This document shows, one piece after another, positions 16,109 to 24,988 of a stretch of 40,639 nucleotides of DNA. The notes beneath the pieces are model-generated. The model did no database searches, was not told the DNA's origin, and was given only the letters and a program-made list of their open reading frames with translations. The stretch comes from an uncultured Ruminococcus sp. Lineage in GTDB: Bacteria > Bacillota > Clostridia > Oscillospirales > Acutalibacteraceae. The position numbers were made by a program, and so were the translations under genes. Position 1 is the stretch's first letter; the number at the start of each line of letters is the position of its first letter. The stretch is from assembly GCA_900543095.1 (NCBI GenBank), contig UQQD01000015.1, positions 1-40,639 of the forward strand, read 5' to 3'.

Positions 16109-17515
16109 ATGCTGTACGACAAACTGAAAACCTATTCAAAAAGCGGCGTATATCCTTTTCATATGCCGGGACACAAGCGAAGAAATACAGAAAACAGTCT
16201 GCTGCCGTATCGGCTCGACATTACCGAAATCGACGGCTTTGACAATCTTCATTCGCCGAGCGGCTGTATAAAAAATATTCAGGATAAGGCAAAGTCTTTG
16301 TATTACGTAAAAAACGCTTTTGTGCTTGTCAACGGTTCAACTTGCGGAATACTTGCGTCAATCCGTGCGCTGACCCATAAAAACGATAAGGTCATTGTTG
16401 CGCGAAATTGTCATATTTCGGTGTACAACGCAATCGAGCTTTGCTCACTTAGCCCTGTCTATATAATTCCGAAAGTGTTAGATGAATACGGCATAAATTC
16501 GTCCGTTTCACCGCTTGATGTCGAGAACGCCCTGATAAACAATCCCGATGCAAGTCTTGTAATACTCACTTCGCCGACATATGAGGGCGTGACGTCCGAC
16601 ATAAAATCAATATCAAAAATTTGTCACAATTACGGAGCGCGGCTTTTTGTTGACGAAGCCCACGGAGCGCATTTTCCGTTTTCCGAAAGATTTCCCGATG
16701 AAGCGGTTAAATGCGGAGCCGATGCTGCGGCAGCAAGCCTTCACAAAACCCTGCCGTCGCTGACTCAAACCGCCCTGCTGCTCACAAATGACGATGAGCT
16801 TTGCATACCGCTGCAAAACAATCTCGACGTATTTGAAACAAGCAGTCCGTCATATATTCTTATGGCTTCCGTTGAAAATTGCCTTGACTGTGTATCCCAA
16901 AACCAAGACTCATTTGTCGGTTATACGGATTTACTCGATAATTTTTATTTAAGAACAAAAAATCTTAAAAAGCTAAAGCTTTTGTATAACGATAAAATTG
17001 CCCGAAGTCAGTTGTTTGATTACGATTTCGGCAAAATTTTGATTTCAACCTCAAATACAAATATAAACGGAAAAGCGTTGTCTAAAATTCTCAGAGAGAA
17101 ATATATGCTTGAAACGGAAATGGCATATACCGATTATGTGCTTGCAATGACTTCAGTCTGCGACACAAGCGAAGGCTTTGACCGACTTGCAAACGCACTT
17201 TGCGAAATTGACAAAACACTTTTTAAAGCTTGCACCAAAAATACGTTTGCAAATATATCTCTGCCAAAAAAGATGTTTGAGCCGTCAAACCGTTTTGATT
17301 ATCCGTCGGCGCTTTCACCGCTCAGCGGCTGCGAAAACAAAATATCTCTTGAATACGTATTTGCATATCCTCCGGGAATTCCGCTGATTGTGCCGGGCGA
17401 GGTTATTTCAAAAGAAACAATAGATCTTATTGTAAGTCTTAAAGGAAACGACGTTGACGTTTTTACAAGCAAAAAAAATCCGTCCGACCTTATATCGGTA
17501 CTTAAAACCGATTGA
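16109..17515 (+). CDS. Orn/Lys/Arg decarboxylase-family PLP enzyme
   Basis: A 468-residue fold-type-I PLP enzyme of the short Firmicutes group (YaaO/SpeA-like). The N-terminus has the family signature YPFHMPGHKRR, the aspartate segment reads VDEAHGAHFPF, and the PLP lysine is Lys213 in SLHKTLPS. It decarboxylates a basic amino acid (arginine or lysine are likeliest) in polyamine synthesis or acid resistance. Substrate choice cannot be read from sequence. GGAGG precedes the ATG. Its stop codon overlaps the -35 of the scfA promoter. Confidence 0.9.
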   Translation: MLYDKLKTYSKSGVYPFHMPGHKRRNTENSLLPYRLDITEIDGFDNLHSPSGCIKNIQDKAKSLYYVKNAFVLVNGSTCGILASIRALTHKNDKVIVARNCHISVYNAIELCSLSPVYIIPKVLDEYGINSSVSPLDVENALINNPDASLVILTSPTYEGVTSDIKSISKICHNYGARLFVDEAHGAHFPFSERFPDEAVKCGADAAAASLHKTLPSLTQTALLLTNDDELCIPLQNNLDVFETSSPSYILMASVENCLDCVSQNQDSFVGYTDLLDNFYLRTKNLKKLKLLYNDKIARSQLFDYDFGKILISTSNTNINGKALSKILREKYMLETEMAYTDYVLAMTSVCDTSEGFDRLANALCEIDKTLFKACTKNTFANISLPKKMFEPSNRFDYPSALSPLSGCENKISLEYVFAYPPGIPLIVPGEVISKETIDLIVSLKGNDVDVFTSKKNPSDLISVLKTD

Positions 17516-17540
17516 CAAAATCTGCGTGATGTGGTAAGAT
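17512..17540 (+). promoter_or_regulatory. scfA promoter
   Basis: TTGACA (17512-17517), 17-base spacer, TAAGAT (17535-17540). The -35 overlaps the stop codon of the preceding decarboxylase gene, giving the SCIFF genes their own transcription start. Confidence 0.8.
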
Positions 17541-17574
17541 TTATTTATAAAATCTTCAAGGAGAATGATTTATT

Positions 17575-17727
17575 ATGAAAAGAATCAAAACTATTGAAAC
17601 TCGTGACCTTAAAAAGAGCGTAAAAACAGGCGGATGCGGCGAATGTCAGACTTCATGCCAGTCAGCTTGCAAAACTTCGTGCGGTGTTGCTAACCAGCAG
17701 TGCGAGAAGTGCCTTAGCGAGAAATAA
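17575..17727 (+). CDS. scfA: SCIFF ribosomal peptide precursor
   Basis: A 50-residue peptide, too short for ordinary ORF calling, with AAGGAG at 17558-17563. The N-terminal leader begins MKRIKTIET. The core is GCGECQTSCQSACKTSC and the following segment is GVANQQCEKC. This is the near-invariant SCIFF (six cysteines in forty-five residues) family, conserved across Clostridia. Six cysteines (21, 24, 28, 32, 36, 43) match the family pattern; a seventh at position 46 lies beyond the conserved end. The adjacent radical SAM enzyme installs thioether (Cys-to-Thr type) cross-links. The mature function is unknown. Confidence 0.96.
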   Translation: MKRIKTIETRDLKKSVKTGGCGECQTSCQSACKTSCGVANQQCEKCLSEK

Positions 17728-17755
17728 TTACATTAGAAATCAATAAGGATTTGCC

Positions 17756-17788
17756 GCCGTTTTCCTTTTAGAAAACGGCTTTCCTTTT
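17756..17788 (+). terminator. attenuating terminator between scfA and scfB
   Basis: A perfect 9-bp stem GCCGTTTTC/GAAAACGGC (17756-17764 and 17771-17779, six-base loop) followed by TTTCCTTTT. The interrupted T tract suggests partial read-through, giving more peptide transcript than enzyme transcript. Confidence 0.8.
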
Positions 17789-17869
17789 GCAAATATGTAT
17801 CAAGTCAAATATTAACGGCGGAAAACAGTGCTTGTCCGCTTAAAAACTTTGTTTCCATTAGGAGAATTT

Positions 17870-19243
17870 ATGGTACACCAGTATAAACTTAACGGATATA
17901 ATATCGTCCTCGATACGTTCAGTGGCAGTGTTCACGCTGTAGACGATCTTGCTTATGACGTAATAGAAATGTACGAAAATAACAGCAGAAAAGAAATCAT
18001 TTCAAAAATGCTGAAAAAATATGCCGACGATCCTCAGATTACAGAGCAGGAAATCAGCGATTGTATTGATGATGTCGAAGAACTCAAAAACTGCGGAAAA
18101 CTTTTTACCGAAGACAAGTACAAGGACCTTGCCTTTGATTTTAAAAAACGCAATACCGTAATCAAGGCGCTTTGTCTGCATATTGCTCATACCTGCAACC
18201 TCAACTGCGAGTATTGCTTTGCAAGTCAAGGCAAATATCACGGCGAAAGAGCGCTTATGTCTTTTGAAGTGGGCAAGAGGGCGATTGATTTTCTTGTGGA
18301 AAATTCAGGCTCAAGAACAAACCTTGAGGTTGACTTTTTCGGCGGTGAACCGCTTATGAATTTTGATGTGGTAAAACAGATTGTCGCTTATGCCAGAAGC
18401 ATTGAAAAGGAAAAGAACAAAAACTTTCGTTTCACCCTTACAACAAACGGAATGTTGATTGACGATGATGTGATTGAATTTGCAAACAAAGAATGTCACA
18501 ATGTTGTACTCAGTCTTGACGGAAGAAAAGAAGTTCACGACAACCTCCGCAAAACCGTCAACGGCAAGGGCAGTTATGATATAATCGTTCCAAAGTTTCA
18601 GGAGTTTGTTAAAAAGAGAGGAAACAGAGGTTACTACGTCAGAGGAACATATACTCATAATAATACTGATTTTACAAATGATATTTTCCATATGGCGGAT
18701 CTCGGCTTTACCGAGCTTTCAATGGAGCCTGTCGTATGTTCTCCCGACGATCCGTATGCGCTTACATATGACGATCTTCCTATCCTGTTTGAGCAGTATG
18801 AAATTCTTGCAAAAGATATGCTCAGGCGTGAAAAAGAGGGCAAGCCTATAACGTTCTACCATTATATGATTGATTTAACGGGCGGTCCGTGCATTTATAA
18901 GCGCATTTCAGGCTGCGGTTCGGGTACGGAGTATATGGCTGTTACCCCTTGGGGCGAGCTTTTTCCGTGTCACCAGTTTGTGGGCGATCCCAAATACAGC
19001 CTCGGCAATATTTATGACGGAGTGACAAACACAAAAATTCAGGATGAATTTAAGCTTTGTAACGCATATGCTCGTCCCGATTGCAAGGACTGTTGGGCAA
19101 AGCTTTATTGCAGCGGCGGTTGTGCCGCAAACGCATATCATGCAACAGGCTCAATAAGCGGCATATATGAGTACGGCTGTGAACTGTTCAAAAAGCGCAT
19201 AGAATGTGCAATAATGATGAAAGTCGCTCAGGCTGAATCATAA
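17870..19243 (+). CDS. scfB: SCIFF maturase, SPASM-domain radical SAM protein
   Basis: A 457-residue radical SAM enzyme. An N-terminal peptide-recognition-like region (residues 1-90) is followed by the cluster motif HTCNLNCEYCF (Cys109, 113, 116). The C-terminal SPASM region has GCGSGTEYMAVTPWGELFPC and CKDCWAKLYCSGGCAAN, which would hold auxiliary iron-sulfur clusters. It is the dedicated partner of the scfA peptide and forms its thioether bonds. The start is taken at the ATG at 17870 with AGGAG at 17860-17864; a GTG-initiated frame from 17828 lacks such a site. The 3' end overlaps the convergent feoB gene by six bases. Confidence 0.95.
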   Translation: MVHQYKLNGYNIVLDTFSGSVHAVDDLAYDVIEMYENNSRKEIISKMLKKYADDPQITEQEISDCIDDVEELKNCGKLFTEDKYKDLAFDFKKRNTVIKALCLHIAHTCNLNCEYCFASQGKYHGERALMSFEVGKRAIDFLVENSGSRTNLEVDFFGGEPLMNFDVVKQIVAYARSIEKEKNKNFRFTLTTNGMLIDDDVIEFANKECHNVVLSLDGRKEVHDNLRKTVNGKGSYDIIVPKFQEFVKKRGNRGYYVRGTYTHNNTDFTNDIFHMADLGFTELSMEPVVCSPDDPYALTYDDLPILFEQYEILAKDMLRREKEGKPITFYHYMIDLTGGPCIYKRISGCGSGTEYMAVTPWGELFPCHQFVGDPKYSLGNIYDGVTNTKIQDEFKLCNAYARPDCKDCWAKLYCSGGCAANAYHATGSISGIYEYGCELFKKRIECAIMMKVAQAES

Positions 19244-21145
19244 CAGCCGAGCGACATTTGCAACTATCATACACAATAGAATTCCGAGTACGGTAGGAAT
19301 TATCATAGCAAGCAGGGTGGTTTTTAAACTCCCTGTTTCTTTTTTTATTGTAAGACAGGTAGTGGAACACGGATAGTGCAAAACGCACATAATCATCATA
19401 CAAATTGCGGTCACATACGTCCAGCCGTTTGCCGAAAACAACTCAAAAAGCTCCTTGTAGCTTGTAAAATCAACAAGCGTACCGTCAGCCATATATGCCA
19501 TAATGATTATCGGAATAACCGTTTCATTTGCAGGAAATCCGAGTATAAACGCCATTAAAATTACACCGTCAAGCCCGATGAACTTTCCGAACGGATCAAG
19601 AAAATCAGTGCAGTATTTTAAAATCGACATATCGCCGATGTAAATATTGGCTGTCAGCCAAATTATTGCTCCTGCGGGAGCTGCAACAATAACCGCTCTG
19701 CCGAGTACGAAAAGCGTTCTGTCAACAAACGAGCGAACAACGGTTTTCATCACCTGCGGCTTGCGATAGGGAGGAAGCTCAAGTGCAAATCCCGACGCCT
19801 CGCCTTTTGCAAAGGTCAGGGACAAAACCTTTGATACCAAAAGCGTCAGCAAAACGCAGGCAACGATGATTAAAAGCAATATCAGCGCAACCTCAACCGA
19901 CGATACAAACCCAAATGCGCTTCCCGCAAAGAACATCATAATAATCGCAATAAGCGTTGGGAAACGTCCGTTGCAGGGCATAAAATTGTTGGTAAGGATT
20001 GCAATCTTTCGTTCCTGAGGCGCTTCGATTATCCTGCATCCCGTAACTCCGCAGGCGTTACAGCCGATTCCCATAGCCATTGTAAGGCTTTGTTTGCCGT
20101 GTGCGCCGCATTTTGAAAAAAACCTGTCAAGATTAAATGCGATTCTCGGCAAATATCCCGAATCCTCAATCAGTGAAAAGAGCGGAAAAAATATAGCCAT
20201 TGGCGGCAGCATTACCGAAACTACCCATGCAAGCGTTGTATATACGCCGTCTATCACAATACCCGTAACAAACGGCGGCATACTCAGAAACTCAAACAGA
20301 TTATATAACTGATCCTTTAACAGCTCAAAAATGTAACTTAACCATTCGCTCGGATAATTTGCACCGATTGCCGTTATCCAAAACAGCACGGCAAACAATA
20401 ACAGCATTATAGGAATACCTGTTGATTTTGAAGTCAAAATCTTGTCAAGCCTGCCTGACTTTTGCCTTGAAGCTTTGGATTCGCTTACGCATCTTCCGCA
20501 AATGTCTTTGCTTACCTTTGCAAGCTGTTCAATAGTTTTTTGATAACTGCTTTTTTCAAGCACATTTATGTTTTCAAAATTCCTGCTTACCCTAAAGCAC
20601 TTTGTTTTGCCGCCGCAAATGTCATAAACGGTTTTTTTTAATTCGTCAAGACCTCGCTTTTTTGTGGCGCAGGTGCAGACAACAGGTATACCTAAATTCA
20701 GTGACAGTTCGACTGTATCAATTTTTATCCCGTTTTTTTCGGCTTCATCGCAAAGGTTCAGGCACAAAACGGCATTTTTTTGAAGCGATAGCACCTGAAG
20801 CGCAAACGACAGGTTTCGTTCAATCACATTTGAATCTATAACTATTACCGTACAGTCGATATTTTGATTTGCAAGGAAGTCCCTTGCGACGGTTTCTTCT
20901 TCGGAAAATGACGCCATAGAATAAGTACCGGGCAAATCGGTTATCTCAAACAATTTGTCCTTGATTTTAGCCTTGCCCGATGAACATTCAACTGTTTTGC
21001 CCGTCCAGTTGCCGGTGTGCTGTTTAAGTCCTGTAAGAGCGTTAAATATAGTGCTTTTGCCTACATTCGGATTGCCTGCGAGAGCTATATTATAATCGCT
21101 GTCATATGATTTTGCGGCAAAAACAGCAGTATTTCTTGAAAACAA
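19238..21145 (-). CDS. feoB: ferrous iron transporter FeoB
   Basis: A 635-residue membrane GTPase. The N-terminal G domain has G1 GNPNVGKST (24-32), G3 DLPGTY (70-75) and G4 NLCD (130-133). A polytopic region follows with the FeoB gate-like motifs NFMPCNGRFPTLI and LGFPANETVIPI. It imports Fe(II) under anaerobic conditions. The protein is shorter than the roughly 770-residue enterobacterial form but within the range of Firmicutes FeoB. Cysteine-rich segments (GCNACGVTGCR) replace the more common GCNVPA form. It lies 15 bases after feoA. No terminator separates it from the convergent scfB. Confidence 0.95.
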   Translation of the reverse strand: MFSRNTAVFAAKSYDSDYNIALAGNPNVGKSTIFNALTGLKQHTGNWTGKTVECSSGKAKIKDKLFEITDLPGTYSMASFSEEETVARDFLANQNIDCTVIVIDSNVIERNLSFALQVLSLQKNAVLCLNLCDEAEKNGIKIDTVELSLNLGIPVVCTCATKKRGLDELKKTVYDICGGKTKCFRVSRNFENINVLEKSSYQKTIEQLAKVSKDICGRCVSESKASRQKSGRLDKILTSKSTGIPIMLLLFAVLFWITAIGANYPSEWLSYIFELLKDQLYNLFEFLSMPPFVTGIVIDGVYTTLAWVVSVMLPPMAIFFPLFSLIEDSGYLPRIAFNLDRFFSKCGAHGKQSLTMAMGIGCNACGVTGCRIIEAPQERKIAILTNNFMPCNGRFPTLIAIIMMFFAGSAFGFVSSVEVALILLLIIVACVLLTLLVSKVLSLTFAKGEASGFALELPPYRKPQVMKTVVRSFVDRTLFVLGRAVIVAAPAGAIIWLTANIYIGDMSILKYCTDFLDPFGKFIGLDGVILMAFILGFPANETVIPIIIMAYMADGTLVDFTSYKELFELFSANGWTYVTAICMMIMCVLHYPCSTTCLTIKKETGSLKTTLLAMIIPTVLGILLCMIVANVARLL

Positions 21146-21160
21146 AGGACCACCTCCGAA

Positions 21161-21397
21161 TTATATTGGAGCAACCAAAATATTTTTGCAGTCCTTTTTT
21201 CTGAGAGCTATCAGAGTGTTTTTTACCATATAAGCAACAGGATCGCCAAACGGACTTTTAAACATAGCTTTGATAACAGAATTTTGAGTTATTCCCAAGT
21301 CAAAAATACGATTAATAAGCTTATTGCTGCAATTCACACTGATTACCCTTGCCGACACACCCAAAGGAAGCATATCAAGCGTTATTTCCTCCTGCAT
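21161..21397 (-). CDS. feoA: FeoA-domain protein
   Basis: A 78-residue SH3-like FeoA protein (LPLGVSARVISVN, FDLGIT, PVAYMVKNTLIALRKKDCKNI). FeoA supports FeoB-dependent ferrous iron uptake. The start is uncertain. The ATG at 21397 has only a weak upstream site, while a good AGGAGG sits inside the first codons (ATGCAGGAGG). Initiation could therefore be at the TTG or ATG six to eight codons later, which would give the usual LDMLPLG start of the family. I see no convincing sigma-A promoter in the 128-base gap upstream on this strand. Confidence 0.88.
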   Translation of the reverse strand: MQEEITLDMLPLGVSARVISVNCSNKLINRIFDLGITQNSVIKAMFKSPFGDPVAYMVKNTLIALRKKDCKNILVAPI

Positions 21398-21464
21398 ACG
21401 ATCACCGATTTCAACTTTTTAATAACATAATATGTATTTAATTGTGTTGCGTTACATATATTGA

Positions 21465-21493
21465 TTGATTTATCTCTATGTTTATGGTATATT
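21465..21493 (+). promoter_or_regulatory. promoter of the HAD phosphatase gene
   Basis: TTGATT (21465-21470), 17-base spacer, TATATT (21488-21493), 33 bases before the ATG. Confidence 0.6.
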
Positions 21494-21525
21494 TTAGTTA
21501 AGATTCAATCTAAAAGGAGGAACTA

Positions 21526-22179
21526 ATGAAATACGGTGCAATTTTTGATTTGGACGGAACCTTGTGGAATACAACAGATACAATAATACCTGCGTGGAAC
21601 AAGGTTTTGCGGTCACATAGCGAAATAAACAAGGTTATGACTGCGGAAGAAATGGCTACATATATGGGGAAGAACATCGGTGAAATAGCGCACTTAATGT
21701 TGCCTGATCACGATTGCGAAAAAACGATTGATATAATAAAAGAATGTTGTCTTGCCGAACAAGATGAACTCAAGGTCAAGGGAGCATATATCTACCCAAG
21801 CACTTTTGAAACCCTCAGAGAATTAGGGCGAAAATTTAAATTGTATATAGTAAGTAATTGTCAGGACGGCTATCTGCAAACATTTTTAAATTATTACGGA
21901 GTCAATGATTTGTTTGATGACTATGAAATGTCAGGGCGAACAGGACTTGCAAAGGGCGAGAACATCAAGCTGATAATAGAAAGAAACGACCTTGATGCCT
22001 CGGTATATGTAGGTGATACACAGAGCGATTGTGATGCGGCAAACATGGCCAAAATTCCGTTTATATATGCAAGCTACGGTTTCGGAAAGGTTGACGGCGC
22101 AAAATATTCCATTGCAAAATTCAGTGATTTACTGCGGGTTTTAAATACGGATACCAAATGCAAACTTATGTTTGCGTGA
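21526..22179 (+). CDS. HAD-superfamily hydrolase (phosphoglycolate-phosphatase-like)
   Basis: A 217-residue HAD phosphatase. Motif I is FDLDGTLWN (nucleophile Asp8, acid/base Asp10). A helical cap occupies about residues 15-90, motif II serine is in IVSNCQDG, motif III lysine in GLAKGENIK, and motif IV is VGDTQSDCDAA. Substrate is not predictable; phosphoglycolate or another small phosphomonoester is usual. AGGAGG precedes the ATG. A second ORF begins inside its last 22 bases. Confidence 0.88.
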   Translation: MKYGAIFDLDGTLWNTTDTIIPAWNKVLRSHSEINKVMTAEEMATYMGKNIGEIAHLMLPDHDCEKTIDIIKECCLAEQDELKVKGAYIYPSTFETLRELGRKFKLYIVSNCQDGYLQTFLNYYGVNDLFDDYEMSGRTGLAKGENIKLIIERNDLDASVYVGDTQSDCDAANMAKIPFIYASYGFGKVDGAKYSIAKFSDLLRVLNTDTKCKLMFA

Positions 22180-22595
22180 CCGAAGGACACCTGTCGCAAG
22201 CCCTGCTCCTTGAAAGCAAGGCAGAGTATGACCGTGCAGGCAAGAAGTATTATGAAGCGGAATACAAAACCGTTCATCACGACGCAGAAACTGAAGATGT
22301 TTGGGTCGTAGATCAGGAGGCTTATTCTTATGAAGAGCCGGTGTATAAAGATGAGTTTGTTGATATTTGTAAAGGCTGCGGTTGCAGAGTGGATACAATG
22401 ACAAATGATGAAATGATTGCTCACTCAAAACAACATACTAGGATTGGAGAACCCGGCGGCTATTACAGCAATGTCATAGAAGTAGAGGATGGAACAAGAA
22501 TGGAACAGGCTCCTGCTGTAACACACACGGATAAGAAACTGATAAAACCTGAAAGCAATAAGCGTATTCTTGTGAAACAGTCGGGTTGGTATTAA
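22158..22595 (+). CDS. hypothetical protein with C2H2-like zinc-binding motif
   Basis: A 145-residue ORF overlapping the HAD gene by 22 bases, with no ribosome binding site of its own, so translation would depend on coupling. The centre has CKGCGCRVDTMTNDEMIAHSKQH, a CxxC/HxxxH arrangement like a zinc finger. The flanks (KTVHHDAETEDVWVVD, and VYKDEFVDI) resemble, from memory, short repeat modules found in gut phage and Clostridia surface proteins. I do not recognise a function. It could be a displaced 3' fragment of a larger phage-type gene. A strong terminator follows 21 bases later. Confidence 0.55.
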   Translation: MQTYVCVTEGHLSQALLLESKAEYDRAGKKYYEAEYKTVHHDAETEDVWVVDQEAYSYEEPVYKDEFVDICKGCGCRVDTMTNDEMIAHSKQHTRIGEPGGYYSNVIEVEDGTRMEQAPAVTHTDKKLIKPESNKRILVKQSGWY

Positions 22596-22616
22596 AAGCA
22601 GAATATGATTAAGGGA

Positions 22617-22652
22617 AACACCCGTTGTGCAAACAACGGGTGTTATTTTTTT
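22617..22652 (+). terminator. intrinsic terminator after the HAD/zinc-finger pair
   Basis: A perfect 12-bp stem (22617-22628 with 22633-22644, GCAA loop) followed by ATTTTTTT. Confidence 0.93.
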
Positions 22653-22839
22653 GCAAAAAATCAGCGTTACAGGAATAAAAAGGTATGCTCTGCTTTTATA
22701 CACTTACCTTTGGAAAATTTTACAAAATAATGCTGGATATTTTCTGAATTATAATGTATAATGTTAAATATAAGCCGATTTGTGCTAAAAACGCAATACA
22801 AGCTATATTTTTAGATATTGCAAAGGGAGTGTGGTTTAA

Positions 22840-24975
22840 TTGAAGGAAAAAAGCTTGATTATTGACAGAGAACTCAGTTGGATAAAATTCAACGAAAGGG
22901 TTCTTGAAGAAGCAGAAGCAAAAGATAACCCTATTATGGAACGTATGAGATTTATCTCAATTTTTCAAAATAATTATGATGAATTCTTTCGTGTGCGTGT
23001 AGGTTCAATTTCCGACGAAGCACTTGTTGCTGCGGACAACACCGACGAGGAATTAAAAACTCAGTATAAAAAGCAGCTTAAACATATTTATAAAGCCACT
23101 TCTGCACTTATGCCGCGACTTGACAGCGCGTTTGAGGGAATACTTAACGACGGGAAAAAATATTTCACCAAGGTAACCGAAAAAACAGCAACGAATGCTG
23201 AAAAGGTCGTTTTGCAAAGAATTTTTGAACACGAGGTTGCTCCTTATCTTTCGCCCTTTATTATTGAAAAAAAGCATCCTTTTCCGTTTTTTGACAACGG
23301 AGTTCCGGTTGTAGGCGTAACGCTCCAAAAGAAAAACGGCGGTTTTAAATTCGGACTCGTACCGCTCAGAAAATCATTGCCGCGCGCCGTTTTTCTGCCG
23401 TCTGATAACTGCAGATTTATGTTGATGGAAGACCTTGTGACAATGTTTACCGACTTGTTTTTCGGAAAGAACATAATAACGGAAAAAATAATATTTTCGG
23501 TAATCAGAAATGCCGACATTGACGTAAATGAAGGTCTTTATGATTTTGATTTGGATTTTCGCTCAACAATGGAAAGACTTATTGAACTCAGAGGCAGTCT
23601 TGCTCCTGTTGAACTAAAATACAAAGGAACTAACTGCGAAAGAATTCTAAAACACCTTAAGCATAATTTATGCCTTGGCAAGAAACAACTTTTCAGACAG
23701 GAAACTCCGATTGATATGGGATTTTTCTCGTTGGTTGAGAAAAGGCTTGACAAGCACAAATATCCAAAGCTCTATTATGTTCCGCTGTCTCCGCAATACC
23801 CGCTCACACTCCGTAAAGGCAAACTGCTCGACAGAATCAGAAAAAAGGACCTGCTTCTCAGCTATCCGTTTGACGATATTCAGGTGCTGATTGATTTACT
23901 TGACGAAGCGGCTGCCGACAAGCGTGTAAACCAAATAAAGATTTCACTTTACAGGCTTGCGTCAAATTCAAAAATTATACAGGCTCTCAGCAACGCCGCA
24001 AAAAACGGCAAAAAGGTCACCTGCCTTGTGGAGCTGCGCGCACGTTTTGATGAAGAAAACAATATTGACTGGTCAAAAATTCTTGAAGAATCGGGCTGTA
24101 AAATCATATTCGGAATGCCTAACTATAAGGTTCACTGCAAGTTGCTGCTTATCGGTATGAACGATGATAAGGGCGATATAGTTCAGGTCGGAACAGGTAA
24201 TTTTAATGAATCAACAGCAAGGTTGTACACGGATCTTGCGTTGTTTACTTCAAATCCCGACATAGTAGCAGACGCACGAGAAGTGTTCAGATGTCTGAAA
24301 GAGGGCAAATTTGTTGAAAACAGCAAAGAGCTTTTGGTTGCCCCGCTCGGACTTAAAACAAAACTAATATCCCTTATTGATGAAGAAATCGAAAAGGCTC
24401 ATCAAAACAAGCCTTGTGCAATCGAATTAAAGCTAAATTCGTTGACCGATAAGGAGCTTATAAAAAAGCTTATCGAGGCTTCTGTAGCAGGAGTTCCGAT
24501 AAAGATGGTAATAAGAGGAATTTGCTGCCTTGTTCCGGGAATAAAAGGTCAAACGGATAACATTAAAGTTTTTAGTATCGTAGGCAGGTTGCTTGAGCAC
24601 TCAAGAATATATGTTTTCGGCACGGGAGCGGATAAAAAATATTATATTTCGTCCGCCGATTTTATGACCAGAAACACCTCTCAACGTGTTGAGGTTGCAA
24701 CTCCGGTTTATGACTACAAAGCAAAAGCAAAGCTCAACAAAATTATGAAATGCTGCCTTGCCGATAATATAAAGTCCCGTGAGATGAACAACGACGCAGA
24801 ATATCATCACGTTGTTCCTGCGGCAAACGCAAACAAGCACAATGCTCAGATGGAACTTTTTGCCGAAGCATACAAGGAGACCGAAATTGCACAAAAACGT
24901 CATCAAGAGCGAAAGGTACGTTCAAGCGCTGCAAATCCCGCCGACAAAAAGAAAGATTCATCACAAAAAAAATAG
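22840..24975 (+). CDS. ppk1: polyphosphate kinase 1
   Basis: A 711-residue PPK1 with the family N-terminus IDRELSWIKFNERVLEEAEA. The two active-site histidines are His432 in PNYKVHCKLLLI (phosphohistidine) and His587 in LLEHSRIYVF, and YISSADFMTRN is also conserved. It makes inorganic polyphosphate reversibly from ATP. Initiation is at TTG 22840, since the conserved start follows immediately and GGGAGTG sits 10-15 bases before it. A -10-like TATAAT at 22757-22762 lies upstream without a clear -35. The C-terminus has a basic, Lys/Ser-rich tail. pfkA follows after 13 bases. Confidence 0.95.
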   Translation: MKEKSLIIDRELSWIKFNERVLEEAEAKDNPIMERMRFISIFQNNYDEFFRVRVGSISDEALVAADNTDEELKTQYKKQLKHIYKATSALMPRLDSAFEGILNDGKKYFTKVTEKTATNAEKVVLQRIFEHEVAPYLSPFIIEKKHPFPFFDNGVPVVGVTLQKKNGGFKFGLVPLRKSLPRAVFLPSDNCRFMLMEDLVTMFTDLFFGKNIITEKIIFSVIRNADIDVNEGLYDFDLDFRSTMERLIELRGSLAPVELKYKGTNCERILKHLKHNLCLGKKQLFRQETPIDMGFFSLVEKRLDKHKYPKLYYVPLSPQYPLTLRKGKLLDRIRKKDLLLSYPFDDIQVLIDLLDEAAADKRVNQIKISLYRLASNSKIIQALSNAAKNGKKVTCLVELRARFDEENNIDWSKILEESGCKIIFGMPNYKVHCKLLLIGMNDDKGDIVQVGTGNFNESTARLYTDLALFTSNPDIVADAREVFRCLKEGKFVENSKELLVAPLGLKTKLISLIDEEIEKAHQNKPCAIELKLNSLTDKELIKKLIEASVAGVPIKMVIRGICCLVPGIKGQTDNIKVFSIVGRLLEHSRIYVFGTGADKKYYISSADFMTRNTSQRVEVATPVYDYKAKAKLNKIMKCCLADNIKSREMNNDAEYHHVVPAANANKHNAQMELFAEAYKETEIAQKRHQERKVRSSAANPADKKKDSSQKK

Positions 24976-24988
24976 GAGGAGCGTTATT

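Noticed and set aside
18311..18691. 126-residue antisense ORF inside scfB, and similar long antisense ORFs in ppk1, the zinc operon and the MBL gene
   Set aside because: They mirror coding frames on the opposite strand with no start signals and no plausible protein composition.
21398..21525. Promoter or Fur box for feoAB
   Set aside because: Several AT-rich candidates exist on the minus strand, but none has both a reasonable -35 and -10 at 16-18 base spacing, and no clear inverted repeat is seen.
24812..24988. N-terminal extension of phosphofructokinase overlapping ppk1
   Set aside because: The extension is the shadow of the ppk1 3' end. The conserved PFK start and AGGAGGAG point to ATG 24989.
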